Shown here: positions 44,400 to 55,699 of the stretch, in pieces
Numbering within the stretch: position 1 is the first letter of the stretch
Layout: every line of letters begins with the position of its first letter
Origin: an uncultured Pelagibacteraceae bacterium
GTDB taxonomy: Bacteria; Pseudomonadota; Alphaproteobacteria; Pelagibacterales; Pelagibacteraceae
DNA length: 64,000 nt
Assembly: GCA_902589395.1 (NCBI GenBank)
Contig: CACIST010000002.1
Span: forward strand, 85,317-149,316
Direction: 5' to 3'
Position numbers and translations under genes: made by a program
Notes under the pieces: generated by a model
The model's input: only the letters and a program-made list of their open reading frames with translations
Database searches by the model: none
What the model was told of the DNA's origin: nothing

Positions 44400-47246
44400 A
44401 TGTTACTCAAAGATTACATCCCAAATTTAAATAAAAAATATTATAATTTAAGTTTTAAAGGAATAGCTTTTAATTCTAAAAAAGTTAAAGAAGGGTATAT
44501 TTTTTTTGCATTTAAAGGGAACAGTACTGATGGAAACTTGTTCATAAATGAAGCGATTAAAAATGGATCAAAAATAATAATCACTGACAAATTAAAGACG
44601 AATATTCGGAAAAATAATATTTTATTTTTAAAAGATAAAAACCCTAGAAATTTATTGGCTAAATTTAGCTCTAAAATATTTAGTAAAAAACCAAAAAATT
44701 TAATAGCTGTCACGGGGACAAATGGTAAATCATCTATAGCAAATTTTTATTTTCAAATTTTAACTCTTAATGGAATTAAAGCAGCCTCAATTGGAACATT
44801 GGGAGTCAAAGGTTTAAATATAAAAAAAAATTTTTCAAATACCACTTTTGATACCATCCAATTAAATAAAATTTTGGAGAAATTAAAAGAAAAAAAAATT
44901 GAAAACGTTATATTGGAAGCATCAAGTCATGGGTTATATCAGAATAGATTAGATGGATTAGAATTCGATACTGGTATATTTACAAATTTAACAAGAGATC
45001 ATTTGGATTATCACAAAACCTTTAAAAATTATTTTAATTCAAAATTAATATTATTTAAAAAATTATTGAAAAAAAAGTCTCAAGCTATTTATGATGATGA
45101 ATTAAAAATTTCATCAAATTTAAATAAAATTACTAAATACAATCAAATAAAAAGACTTACATTAGGAAATTCCAAATCAAGTTTTACAATAATCAATCAT
45201 CAATTTTTAAAAGACGAACAGAAAATAACATTTACATTTGATAAACGAAAATACTCTTTTTCAACTAAGTTAATTGGAAGTATTCAAATTAAAAATTTAC
45301 TTATGGCAATCATGGCAGCAATGAAAAGTAAAATTTTATTAGAAAAAATTTTAAAAGTTATACAAAAAATAAAGCCAGTAAATGGAAGATTAGAAAAAGT
45401 AGGAAACCTTCATAATAATGGAATTGTTATCCTTGATTATGCTCACACACCAGATGCTTTAAGGACCTGTATTAAAAATGTGAAGGACCAATTTAAATTA
45501 CGAAAAATTAATCTAGTATTTGGATGTGGAGGTGAGAGAGATAAACCCAAAAGAAAAATAATGGGAAATATTGCGAATAGTTACTGTGATAAAATATTTT
45601 TAACAGACGATAACCCTAGAAATGAAGATCCAAAAAAAATTAGAAGAGATGTCAGATCTAATATTGCAAAGAGTAAAGTAATAGAAATACCATCAAGAGA
45701 GAGAGCAATAAAATCTGCAATTTTGGATATTAAGTCAAACGAGGTAGTTATTGTTGCTGGAAAAGGTCATGAAGTCTATCAAGAATATGTGTCTAAAAAA
45801 TTCTTTTCAGATAAAAAATGTATTGAAAAATTTATTAAGATTAAAAATAAATCTTTAAATAAAAATTGGAAATCAAATATTATTTCAGAGATAACTAAAA
45901 AGAAAATAGAAAAAAATATTATTATTAATGAAGCTTCAATTGATTCAAGAAAAACAAAAAAAAATAATATTTTCTTTGGTATTAAGGGAAAAAACTTTGA
46001 TGGAAACAAATTTGTTAATCAAGCTTTTAAAAATGGAGCCTCAATTTCAATTAACGAAAATAAAAAAAAAAATAAATTAAGAAATGATTTATTTGTAAAA
46101 AACTCATTAAAAACACTTTCAGAGGTTGCCAAAATGGTAAGAGTATCATCTAATATTTCTTCTATAGCAATTACAGGATCATCAGGTAAAACATCTTTAA
46201 AGGAGATGTTGGGGCAAATGATGAATAAATTATGCCAAACATCCTATTCAAAAAAATCTTTTAATAACAAGTATGGAGTTCCAATTTCTTTATTCAACAT
46301 AAATTATAAAGATAAAATTGGTATCTTTGAAGTTGGGATGGATAAGAAAGGAGAGATAGATTTTTTAACTAAAATAATAATGCCCAATGTTGGAGTTATT
46401 ACTAATATTTCATATGCACATATTAAAAACTTTAAAAATTTAAAAGGTGTAGCTAATGCTAAATCAGAAATAATTAACAACATTGTTGAACATGGATCGA
46501 TTATATTAAATGCTGATGATAGATTTTTTAAATTTTTTAAATCTAAATCGATAAAAAGAAAATTACGAATAATTTCTTTTGGAATAAAAAATAAATCAGA
46601 TGTAAGTTTGACTAAAATAAAAAAAGGAAAATTTAGTTCTGTTATTTATATAAAAAATAATGAAAAAATATTAAAATTTACTATTAAAAAAAATTTAGAA
46701 AATTATATTTATAATATTTTATCAACTTTAGCTGTAATCTCCCTTTACTTTGATTTAGAAAAATTAGATAAGCATTTTTTTAATGACTATCAGTTTCCAG
46801 TAGGAAGGGGAGATTTAAGTATAATTAAGTTACAAAAAAAAAGAATTAATTTAATCGATGAAAGTTATAATTCTAACCCCTTGTCTCTTCAATTCGCCCT
46901 AAATAAATTAAATAGCTTAAATACTAAATCTAAAAGAAAATTAATTTTATTGGGGGATATGCTGGAGCTTGGTAAATATTCTAAAAAGCTTCACATAGAA
47001 GCTGCCAAGCGCATTAATGACTCCAAAATTGATAAAGTTTATGTTTATGGCAAGGACATTATTGAGACATTTAACAAAATTAAACCACAAAAAAGTGGAA
47101 AAATATTAAATTCAAAAAAAGATATCTTAAATTTTATGATAAATGATATTAAGAATGACGAATATTTAATGATTAAGGGTTCCAACTCCACAGGTTTAAA
47201 TAAAATAAGTCAAAGCTTAAAAGTAGGCAAAATAAATGCTTTTTAG
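44400..47246 (+). CDS. fused MurE-MurF (UDP-MurNAc-tripeptide and -pentapeptide ligases)
   Basis: Two complete Mur ligase modules in one 948-aa ORF: AVTGTNGKSS...DNPR and AITGSSGKTS...DESYNSNP. Confidence 0.93.
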   Translation: MLLKDYIPNLNKKYYNLSFKGIAFNSKKVKEGYIFFAFKGNSTDGNLFINEAIKNGSKIIITDKLKTNIRKNNILFLKDKNPRNLLAKFSSKIFSKKPKNLIAVTGTNGKSSIANFYFQILTLNGIKAASIGTLGVKGLNIKKNFSNTTFDTIQLNKILEKLKEKKIENVILEASSHGLYQNRLDGLEFDTGIFTNLTRDHLDYHKTFKNYFNSKLILFKKLLKKKSQAIYDDELKISSNLNKITKYNQIKRLTLGNSKSSFTIINHQFLKDEQKITFTFDKRKYSFSTKLIGSIQIKNLLMAIMAAMKSKILLEKILKVIQKIKPVNGRLEKVGNLHNNGIVILDYAHTPDALRTCIKNVKDQFKLRKINLVFGCGGERDKPKRKIMGNIANSYCDKIFLTDDNPRNEDPKKIRRDVRSNIAKSKVIEIPSRERAIKSAILDIKSNEVVIVAGKGHEVYQEYVSKKFFSDKKCIEKFIKIKNKSLNKNWKSNIISEITKKKIEKNIIINEASIDSRKTKKNNIFFGIKGKNFDGNKFVNQAFKNGASISINENKKKNKLRNDLFVKNSLKTLSEVAKMVRVSSNISSIAITGSSGKTSLKEMLGQMMNKLCQTSYSKKSFNNKYGVPISLFNINYKDKIGIFEVGMDKKGEIDFLTKIIMPNVGVITNISYAHIKNFKNLKGVANAKSEIINNIVEHGSIILNADDRFFKFFKSKSIKRKLRIISFGIKNKSDVSLTKIKKGKFSSVIYIKNNEKILKFTIKKNLENYIYNILSTLAVISLYFDLEKLDKHFFNDYQFPVGRGDLSIIKLQKKRINLIDESYNSNPLSLQFALNKLNSLNTKSKRKLILLGDMLELGKYSKKLHIEAAKRINDSKIDKVYVYGKDIIETFNKIKPQKSGKILNSKKDILNFMINDIKNDEYLMIKGSNSTGLNKISQSLKVGKINAF

Positions 47247-48321
47247 TCTATTTTCTAACCTAGTTGAAATTTTTAGTTTTCTTAATGTTTTTAAATATTT
47301 AACTGTAAGAACTGGTCTATCAATGTTTACATCGATGGTAGTAGTTTTTTTAGTTGGCGGACCACTTATAAATTATTTTTCTACACATCAAATTCATGAC
47401 CCAATTAGAGAAGATGGGCCTAGTGAGCATATAGTTAAAAAAATTGGAACTCCTACCATGGGAGGTCTTATGATATTACTAGGTATTTTCTCAGGTGTTA
47501 TTTTATGGGGTGATTTCACGAATCCCTATAACTGGTTCTTACTTTATATAGTTGGATCTTTTGGGTTGCTTGGAGCTTATGATGACTATCAAAAAATAAA
47601 AAAAAATAATTCAAATGGTATAAGCTCAAAAACAAAGATTATAATTCAAATTATTTTAGCATTAGTTGGAATTTTTATACTCTATTTTTATAGCGGGTCA
47701 AATGAACTACAAAACCTATATTTTCCATTTTTTAAAAACTTAATAATTAATTTAGGATGGTTTTTCATTCCATTTTATTTATTTGTTATTGTAGGATCAT
47801 CAAATGCAGTTAACTTGACTGATGGACTAGATGGTTTAGCTACAGTGCCAGTAATATTAGTTGCAGCATGTTTTGCTTTTATTAGTTATGTAACAGGAAA
47901 TATAGTATTTTCAGGATATTTACAAATTACATACATTGAAGGAGTAGGAGAAGCATCAATTTTTTGTGGGGCAATTATCGGATCTTGTTTAGGTTTTTTG
48001 TGGTTTAATGCACCACCCGCGAAGATATTTATGGGTGATACAGGTTCATTAGCTTTAGGAGGATCTTTGGGGGCAGTAGGTATTATTACAAAACATGAAA
48101 TCGTTCTAGCAATTACGGGTGGATTGTTTGTGTTAGAAGCTGTTTCAGTGATTGCTCAAGTGATATCATTTAAACTTACCGGAAAAAGGATCTTTAAAAT
48201 GGCACCTATACACCATCATTTTGAAAAAAAAGGGTGGCCAGAGTCTACCGTAGTTATTAGATTTTGGATCATATCAATTATCTTAGCAATGATAGGTCTA
48301 GCAACATTAAAACTAAGATAA
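47236..48321 (+). CDS. mraY: phospho-MurNAc-pentapeptide-transferase
   Basis: GTPTMGGLMI, NLTDGLDGLA, FMGDTGSLALGG, APIHHHFEKKGWPE. Confidence 0.97.
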   Translation: MLFSLFSNLVEIFSFLNVFKYLTVRTGLSMFTSMVVVFLVGGPLINYFSTHQIHDPIREDGPSEHIVKKIGTPTMGGLMILLGIFSGVILWGDFTNPYNWFLLYIVGSFGLLGAYDDYQKIKKNNSNGISSKTKIIIQIILALVGIFILYFYSGSNELQNLYFPFFKNLIINLGWFFIPFYLFVIVGSSNAVNLTDGLDGLATVPVILVAACFAFISYVTGNIVFSGYLQITYIEGVGEASIFCGAIIGSCLGFLWFNAPPAKIFMGDTGSLALGGSLGAVGIITKHEIVLAITGGLFVLEAVSVIAQVISFKLTGKRIFKMAPIHHHFEKKGWPESTVVIRFWIISIILAMIGLATLKLR

Positions 48322-49625
48322 TGAATGAAAAAAAAATTTATTTTAAAAATAAAAAAATTTTAATCTATGGTTTTGGAAAGTCTGGTACGGCTTGTTTTAA
48401 TTTTTTAAAAAAAAATAATATCTGCACAATTTTTGATGATAATAAAAACAATATTTCAGCAAAGTATAAAAAAAAATTAATAACTATTCATAAATTATCT
48501 TCTTTAAATTTTGATTTTATTGTTTTGAGTCCAGGGATAGATACTAAGAAATGTAAAATTTCTCATTATTTGAAAAAAAATAGTTCTAAAATTATTACAG
48601 AGCTTGATATATTTGCCTTAAGCTATCCAAATATAAATAAAATTACAATTACTGGAACAAATGGTAAATCGACTACTTCGAAACTACTCTATGAGGTTCT
48701 TAAAAATAATAAGAAGGACGTAAGATTAACTGGTAATATTGGATATCCCATATTAATGGAGAGAAAAATTAAAAATAATACAATTTTTGTAATTGAAGCA
48801 TCCTCTTATCAACTTGATTATAGCAAATACTATAGATCTAAATACTCAATTATACTTAATTTAAGTCCAGATCATTTAGAAAGACATGGGTCTTTCAAAA
48901 ATTATGTTGAAGCAAAATTTAAAATTGTAAAATCACAAAGCAACAATGACATTACTTTTATAGACAACGAAAATAAATTTTTAAAAGAATTAGTTAAAAA
49001 AAACAAAATTAAATCAAAAATAATTAAAATTGATCATTTTGAAAATAAAAAATATTGTAAACAAATAGATAATATTTACTTTAACAATTCCAGTAATGAA
49101 AAAAATCTTAGCTTCGTTTTCAGTATTGCCAAGGTATTAAAACTCAATTTAAAAACAGTTATAAATACTGCAAATAAATTTAAAGGGTTAGATTATAGAC
49201 AACAAGTAATCTATAAATCGAAAAAATTATTAATTATAAACGACTCAAAATCTACTAGTTTTTCATCGACAGCCCCATTACTTGAAAGTTATGAAAATAT
49301 ATATTGGATATTGGGAGGACTTGCTAAAAAAGGAGATAAACTCAAACTTAAAAAAAAATATGTTTCAAATATAAGAGCTTATGTTTATGGAAAAGATAGA
49401 AATTTTTTGATCAATTCACTTCCTATTAAAATTTCTTGTACATCTTCTGCAACGCTCAAAGAAGTTATGAAAAATTTAAATAATAATATTAAAAATGACA
49501 ATTCTAAAAAAGTAATTCTTTTTAGCCCGTGTGCAGCTTCTTTCGATCAGTTCAAAAACTTTGAGCAAAGGGGAAATTTTTTTAACAAGATTGTAAAAGT
49601 TATGCTTAAAAAAATTAAAAAATGA
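48321..49625 (+). CDS. murD: UDP-MurNAc-L-Ala-D-Glu ligase (start at MNEKK, TAATG overlap with mraY)
   Basis: ITITGTNGKSTTSKL, NLSPDHLERHGS, NDSKSTS. Confidence 0.94.
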   Translation: MNEKKIYFKNKKILIYGFGKSGTACFNFLKKNNICTIFDDNKNNISAKYKKKLITIHKLSSLNFDFIVLSPGIDTKKCKISHYLKKNSSKIITELDIFALSYPNINKITITGTNGKSTTSKLLYEVLKNNKKDVRLTGNIGYPILMERKIKNNTIFVIEASSYQLDYSKYYRSKYSIILNLSPDHLERHGSFKNYVEAKFKIVKSQSNNDITFIDNENKFLKELVKKNKIKSKIIKIDHFENKKYCKQIDNIYFNNSSNEKNLSFVFSIAKVLKLNLKTVINTANKFKGLDYRQQVIYKSKKLLIINDSKSTSFSSTAPLLESYENIYWILGGLAKKGDKLKLKKKYVSNIRAYVYGKDRNFLINSLPIKISCTSSATLKEVMKNLNNNIKNDNSKKVILFSPCAASFDQFKNFEQRGNFFNKIVKVMLKKIKK

Positions 49626-50731
49626 ACAAATATTTAGATACTTTCTATGATTGGTGGAAAAATATAGATAAATTTTTATTATTCCTAATTTTAGGTTTAT
49701 TTTTATTAGGCCTTTTCTTTTCATTGGTCTCTACTTCTCTAATTGCATCAGACAAATTAAATACAAAATCATATTATTTTTTTTTTAAACATTTTGCTTA
49801 TATAGCTTTAGCCATAGCTATTTTAATTATATTTTCGTTTCTGAATCAAAAAATTTTAGCAAAATTTTCATTGATTTTATTTTTAATAGCATTTCTAAGT
49901 TTGCTACTAGTTCCTTTTTTAGGGATTGAGGTGAAGGGTTCAAAAAGATGGTTAGATTTGATATTTTTGCCTAGATTTCAGCCTGTTGAGATTGTTAAAC
50001 CATTTTTTATAGTAACATTATCATTCATGTTAACTATGCAAAATAGAAGATTATATTTTAAATACTTCTTAAGTACTTTATTCACACTGCCAATATTAAT
50101 GTTACTTGTTTATCAACCTGATATTGGACAAACCCTTTTGATTTCAATGGTTTGGTTAGCTTTAATATTTATCTCTGGCATTAATATTTTTGTTTTTTTT
50201 ATATTCTTTCTCTTTGTTGGTTCAACTGTAAGCTATTTAGTTTTATTTGTGACAAAATTTGAATATATAAAAATTAGACTTTTCGCTTTTTTAGATTCAA
50301 GTTCAGGTAATAATTATCAAGCAGAAAAAGCAAGTGATGCGATAATAAATGGAGGTTTTTTTGGAAAAGGTATTGGAGAAGGTACTTTGAATTCAAGAGT
50401 CCCTGAGGCACATACAGATTATATAGTCTCAGTTATATCAGAAGAGTTCGGTGCAATAATAGTTATTGGAATATTGTTTCTATATCTAATCTTTTCTTAC
50501 AGGGTAATCCAAAAAATTAATTTTATAAATGAAGATTTGCCAAAACTTATTTTAAGTGGGTGTATCTCTTTAATTTTGTTACAAACTTTTATACATGTAG
50601 GTGTTAATATAAGAATATTGCCAACTACAGGAATGACTTTACCCTTTTTAAGTTATGGCGGTTCATCCATAGTCAGTACAGCATTTTTATCAGGATTAAT
50701 TTTGAATTTAACAAAAAGAAAATTAGATTGA
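49622..50731 (+). CDS. ftsW: SEDS protein FtsW
   Basis: Ten-TM SEDS pattern; RWLDLIFLPRFQPVEIVKP; GMTLPFLSYGGSS. Confidence 0.95.
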   Translation: MNKYLDTFYDWWKNIDKFLLFLILGLFLLGLFFSLVSTSLIASDKLNTKSYYFFFKHFAYIALAIAILIIFSFLNQKILAKFSLILFLIAFLSLLLVPFLGIEVKGSKRWLDLIFLPRFQPVEIVKPFFIVTLSFMLTMQNRRLYFKYFLSTLFTLPILMLLVYQPDIGQTLLISMVWLALIFISGINIFVFFIFFLFVGSTVSYLVLFVTKFEYIKIRLFAFLDSSSGNNYQAEKASDAIINGGFFGKGIGEGTLNSRVPEAHTDYIVSVISEEFGAIIVIGILFLYLIFSYRVIQKINFINEDLPKLILSGCISLILLQTFIHVGVNIRILPTTGMTLPFLSYGGSSIVSTAFLSGLILNLTKRKLD

Positions 50732-50735
50732 ACTG

Positions 50736-51813
50736 ATGAAAAAAATAATTATTACAACAGGTGGTTCAGGTGGACATGTAATTCCATCATTAAGTATATA
50801 TGATGCTTTAAAAGATAATTTTGAAGTAGAAATTTCTACAGATTTAAGAGGATCAAAGTATATTAATAACGAGAATTATAATTATTCATTAATTGATGTT
50901 CCAAATTTATTCTCAAACTTGTTATTACTTCCTTATAATTTAATTAAATTTTGTATTTCAATAATAAAATCTTATAAATACTTAAAATTAAATAATTTTA
51001 ATATTCTAATTAGTACTGGTGGGTATATGTCCTTGCCTTTATGTTTAGCCTCTACTTTGTTGAATATAAAAATTTATATTTTTGAACCAAATTCTGTTCT
51101 AGGTAGAGCAAATAAATCAATACTTAGTTTTGCTGAAAAAAGTTATTTGTTATGATAAAAACTTAAAAGGTATTTCTAAGAAATTCATAAATAAGGTTTA
51201 TTTGATTAAACCATTACTTAGAAAAGAAATATATAAATTTAAAAAAAATAAAAAAACTACGATTACAGAAAAAAAAAAAATATTAATTATCGGAGGAAGT
51301 CAAGGAGCAAAGTTCTTCGACGAAACTATTACTAAAACTATAATAAAGCTTTCAAAAATAAAGAAAATTCAAGTTTTACAACAAGTAATTAATATTAATT
51401 CAAGAGAAAATATTAAAGAGTCCTATCAAAAAAATCTTATCGAACACGAATTATTCAATTTTGATGATAAATTATTAATTAAAGCTGCTAATTATGATCT
51501 AGCTATTACACGGGCTGGCGCGTCAACAATTTCAGAATTAGGTTATTTAAATATTCCATTTGTGGCAATTCCATTTCCATATGCTAAAGATAATCATCAA
51601 TATTACAATGCAGAATTTTATGAAAAAAATAAATCTTGTTGGCTAATGATACAAAAAGATATCGATGAAAATAATTTAAAAGATTTAATTATAAAAATTT
51701 TTGAAGATCAAAGCGAATATTTTTCTAAAAAAAATAATTTAAGTCTATTAAATAAAGAAAATATGTGGGAAAAAAATAAATCTAAACTAATTGAGCTTAT
51801 AAATGAAAATTGA
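50736..51813 (+). pseudogene. murG: murG interrupted by a +1 frameshift (ORFs 50736..51155 and 51130..51813)
   Basis: N-part TTGGSGGHVIPS, C-part IIGGSQGAKFF; removing one A of A6 (51136-51141) gives FAEKVICYDKNLKGI. Confidence 0.88.
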
Positions 51814-53194
51814 TTTAGGAAAAAATGAACTTATTCATTTTGTTGGAATTGGTGGAATAGGAATGAGTGGCCTAGCATTGATTATGAATGGATTAGGTTA
51901 CAAAGTGCAAGGTAGTGATATAGCTAATAATCGAAATATTGAGAGATTACAAAAAAAAAAAATAAGAATATTTTTAAATCATAAAAAAGAGAATATAAAA
52001 AAAACTACAGTTATAGTGATTTCTTCAGCAATTAAAAAAAATAACCCAGAATTAGTTGAAGCTATCAAAAAAAATTTACCAGTTTATACAAGAGGAGATA
52101 TGTTAGGACACATAGTATCTTTCATGAGAAATATTGTAATAACTGGTTCACATGGAAAAACAACTACAACATCTTTGATATCTAGTATTTTTACAGTAGG
52201 TAATTTAGATCCAACTATAATTAATGGCGGTGTTCTAAATTCATTTGGTAATTCTGCAAAATTGGGTAAAAGTAACTGGTGTATTACCGAGTCAGACGAG
52301 TCTGATGGAAGTTTTTTAAAAATTCCCTTTACATATTCTATAGCTACTAATTTGGATTCTGAGCACTTAGATTTTTATAAAAATATAAACAACCTTAAAA
52401 GAAGTTTTCAAAAATTTATAGAAAAAATACCGTCTGTAGGTAAAGGCTTTGTATGTAATGACGATCAAAATCTTAAAAAAGTTTTTAAAAAAACAATAAA
52501 CAAAAATTTTTATACATATGGTAAAAATAAAAATTCAAATTTCCAAATAATAAATATTAAACAAACAATTAACTTTTCTAGTTTCGACATTAAAATTAAT
52601 ATACCAAGTAAAAAAAAAATAATTAAAGGAATTAAGCTTCCAATGATTGGAATACATAATATTCAAAATGCAACTGCTGCAGCCTCTTTAGCTTTTACAA
52701 TTGGATTGCCTGAAAAATATATTAAACTTGGCCTGTGCAGTTTTAAAGGAGTTCAGAGAAGGTTTTCTTATTTATTCAATTATAAAAACGTGAGTTTCTA
52801 TGATGATTATGCCCATCACCCAACAGAAATAAGTTCAGTTTTAAATGGTGTTAAAAATGTACATAAAAACAAAGAAATTGTTTGTGTTTTTCAACCTCAC
52901 AGAATTTCAAGAGTAGTTAATTTGAAAAAAGAATTTTCAAAATGTTTTAAAATGGCAGATACAGTTTTGTTGTGTCCCATTTACACAGCAAATGAAAAAC
53001 TAAAACTTAATTTTACATATCTTTCTTTTGCAAAGTTAATAATTAAAAATTCTAGTGTTAAGTTGATACAGGTTGATAATGAAATACAATTACGAAATTT
53101 TATAAGACAGAATACATTTGGTAAAAAAATTTATATAGGTATGGGTGCAGGATCGATATCAAATTGGATGAAAAATTTGAAAAATATTTTTTAA
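51803..53194 (+). CDS. murC: UDP-MurNAc-L-alanine ligase
   Basis: HFVGIGGIGMSGLA, GSHGKTTTTSL, DDYAHHPTE. Confidence 0.96.
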   Translation: MKIDLGKNELIHFVGIGGIGMSGLALIMNGLGYKVQGSDIANNRNIERLQKKKIRIFLNHKKENIKKTTVIVISSAIKKNNPELVEAIKKNLPVYTRGDMLGHIVSFMRNIVITGSHGKTTTTSLISSIFTVGNLDPTIINGGVLNSFGNSAKLGKSNWCITESDESDGSFLKIPFTYSIATNLDSEHLDFYKNINNLKRSFQKFIEKIPSVGKGFVCNDDQNLKKVFKKTINKNFYTYGKNKNSNFQIINIKQTINFSSFDIKINIPSKKKIIKGIKLPMIGIHNIQNATAAASLAFTIGLPEKYIKLGLCSFKGVQRRFSYLFNYKNVSFYDDYAHHPTEISSVLNGVKNVHKNKEIVCVFQPHRISRVVNLKKEFSKCFKMADTVLLCPIYTANEKLKLNFTYLSFAKLIIKNSSVKLIQVDNEIQLRNFIRQNTFGKKIYIGMGAGSISNWMKNLKNIF

Positions 53195-54103
53195 TGAAAA
53201 TTGAGGATATAAAAAAATCAGTATTATTAATAGATGGTGATATTTTTTTTTGATCAGAGTATTAAAAATCTTAATTGGTTTAATATTGGAGGGAAAACTA
53301 AAATTTTTTTTAAACCGAAATCTCTAAAAGGTTTAATAGAATATTTAAGACTTTATGCTTTAAGAGGCAAAATATTTATTTTAGGTAATGGATCAAATGT
53401 ATTATTTGATGATGAAACATACCAAGGCACAGTAATAAAGTTAGGTAAAAATTTCTCAAATATCACTTTGCTAGACAATGAAACGATCATTGCCGGAGCA
53501 GCTGCTTCACAAAAAAAAGTTTCAGAATTTGCAAAGGATAATAACATTTCTGGACTAGAGTTTATGTCATGTATTCCAGGTTCAATAGGAGGTGGTATTA
53601 GGATGAACTCTGGATGTTTCAAAAAAGAATTTAAAGATTTTCTTATTTCTATTCAAGTAGTTGATTTTAAAGGTTTAGTAAGAAGTATTCCAGCGAATAA
53701 AATAAGCTTTAATTATAGGTCGATAGAATTGCCTAAAGATTTAATATTTTTAAGTGCAACTTTCAAAGGAAAACAAAAAAATAGCGAGGAAATAAATAAT
53801 TATATGACTGAGCTTAATACAATTAAAAATATGGCTCAACCAACTAAAATTAAAACTAGCGGTAGTACTTTTAAAAACCCTATTAGTCAAACAGATAAAA
53901 AGGTATGGGAATTAATTAAATCAAGTGTTTCTCATGAAATAAGTTATGGAGATGCAGTTATTTCTAAGAAACATGCAAATTTTTTTGTGAATAAAAAAAA
54001 TGCAAAAGCTGCAGATATGAAATCTTTAATCAATTTTGTAAAAAAGAAAGTTAAAGACCAGACAGGTATAAAATTAGAATTAGAAATTGTAGTTGTTGAA
54101 TAA
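53194..54103 (+). CDS. murB: UDP-MurNAc enolpyruvoyl reductase; 5' end apparently frameshifted (in-frame ORF 53234..54103)
   Basis: NWFNIGGKTKIFFKP, GNGSNVL, CIPGSIGGGIRMNSG; ATG at 53194 overlaps murC TAA (TAATG) in a different frame. Confidence 0.88.
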
Positions 54104-55023
54104 TGGATAAAATTATAATTTTAGCTGGAGGATATTCCAATGAAAGAGAAATAAGCTTAATTACAGCTGCAAGCGTTACCAAAGAGTTAAAAAAGAATAA
54201 GAAATACAAACTTTTAACAATAGAACCAGATGGGGATTTTGTTAAAAAATTAAGAAAATTCAAACCAAAATTAGTACTAAATCTTTTACATGGCAGATAT
54301 GGCGAAGATGGTTACATACAATCAATTCTTGAGTCTGAGAAAGTAAAATATACTCATTCTGGGGTTCTATCCTCATCTTTAGCAATTGATAAAGAAATAT
54401 CAAAAAAAATATTTATTAAAAATAAAATTCTAACACCTCCATATTTCAAATTTATTTTTAAAAAAAATTTAAACTACAAAAATATAATAAAAAAAATTGA
54501 TAAAATGTTTAAATTTCCAGTAGTGCTAAAGCCTATTAATGAAGGTTCTAGTGTAGGAGTATATATAGCTAACAAAAAAAACTTTAATAATAATTTAATG
54601 AAGCTCCAAAAATTTAAAGAAATATTAATTGAAAAATATATTCCTGGAAGAGAAATTCAAGCAGCAATTTTAGGAAATAAAAAATTAGGTATAATAGAGT
54701 TAAAACCTAAAAGAAAGTTTTATGATTATAAAGCTAAGTACAGCATTAGTGCGAAGACAAAGCATTTGATTCCAGTCAATATAACTTATAAAAATTTTAA
54801 TAAAATTAACTCAATAGCGTTTAAAGCGCACAAGCTTTTAAAATGCAGGGGAGTATCAAGGTCAGATTTTAGATTTTTCAAAAATAAATTTTATTTGTTA
54901 GAATTAAATACGCAGCCAGGGATGACTTCTTTGTCTCTAGTTCCAGAAATTGCAAGTCATAATAATATTAGTTTTATGCAACTTATAGAAGAAATAATGA
55001 AAGATGCCTCAATCAATAAGTAA
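54103..55023 (+). CDS. ddl: D-alanine-D-alanine ligase
   Basis: GGYSNEREISL, HGRYGEDGYIQ, KPINEGSSVGV, ELNTQPGMT. Confidence 0.95.
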   Translation: MDKIIILAGGYSNEREISLITAASVTKELKKNKKYKLLTIEPDGDFVKKLRKFKPKLVLNLLHGRYGEDGYIQSILESEKVKYTHSGVLSSSLAIDKEISKKIFIKNKILTPPYFKFIFKKNLNYKNIIKKIDKMFKFPVVLKPINEGSSVGVYIANKKNFNNNLMKLQKFKEILIEKYIPGREIQAAILGNKKLGIIELKPKRKFYDYKAKYSISAKTKHLIPVNITYKNFNKINSIAFKAHKLLKCRGVSRSDFRFFKNKFYLLELNTQPGMTSLSLVPEIASHNNISFMQLIEEIMKDASINK

Positions 55024-55699
55024 TTACAATTTATATCTTTATTTTTTTTTTTTAATTTTTTTAAGTTCAATATTTAATTTTCAAATTTTAGATAATTATC
55101 ATGATAAATTTCGTTTAAAGAATATTAATATTAATGGTTTGCCTTATAACGAAAAAAAAAATATTCAAATTGAACTCAATAAATTGAAAAATATAAATAT
55201 TTTCTATTTAAAAAAAGATAAAGTTTTAGAAAAGTTAACTAAATTTAATTTTTTAGAAAATATTTATGTTAATAAAGTTATACCTTCCTCAATAAATATA
55301 AATTTTTCAAAAACAGCGATACTTGGAAAAACTATAATAAAGGGAAAAAAATTTTACATAGGCAAAAATGGAAATTTTATAAATCCAGATTTACTATCAG
55401 AGGAAAATAATTTACCATCGGTTTATGGAGAATTTCAAATAGATGAGTATTTAAGTTTGATAAAAAAACTTAAAAAACATCACATAGATATCGAAAATAT
55501 TAAAGGATATTATTATTACAAAAATAAAAGATGGGATTTATTATTCTCTAATAATACTACATTAAAGTTACCTTCTAAAAAGGATGGGGAATCAATAAAA
55601 ATTTACAAAAAATTATTAAATAATAATGATTTAATAAATGTAAAAATTATTGACCTTAGAGTATCCAATCAAATTATATTAACAAATAATAATGACTAA
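55004..55699 (+). CDS. ftsQ: cell division protein FtsQ-like (POTRA)
   Basis: Bitopic protein between ddl and ftsA; POTRA-like region. Confidence 0.82.
   Translation: MPQSISNYNLYLYFFFLIFLSSIFNFQILDNYHDKFRLKNININGLPYNEKKNIQIELNKLKNINIFYLKKDKVLEKLTKFNFLENIYVNKVIPSSININFSKTAILGKTIIKGKKFYIGKNGNFINPDLLSEENNLPSVYGEFQIDEYLSLIKKLKKHHIDIENIKGYYYYKNKRWDLLFSNNTTLKLPSKKDGESIKIYKKLLNNNDLINVKIIDLRVSNQIILTNNND

Noticed and set aside
45779-46009. 76-aa minus-strand ORF in murEF
   Set aside because: Antisense to Lys-rich coding sequence, giving a spurious Phe/Leu-rich peptide.
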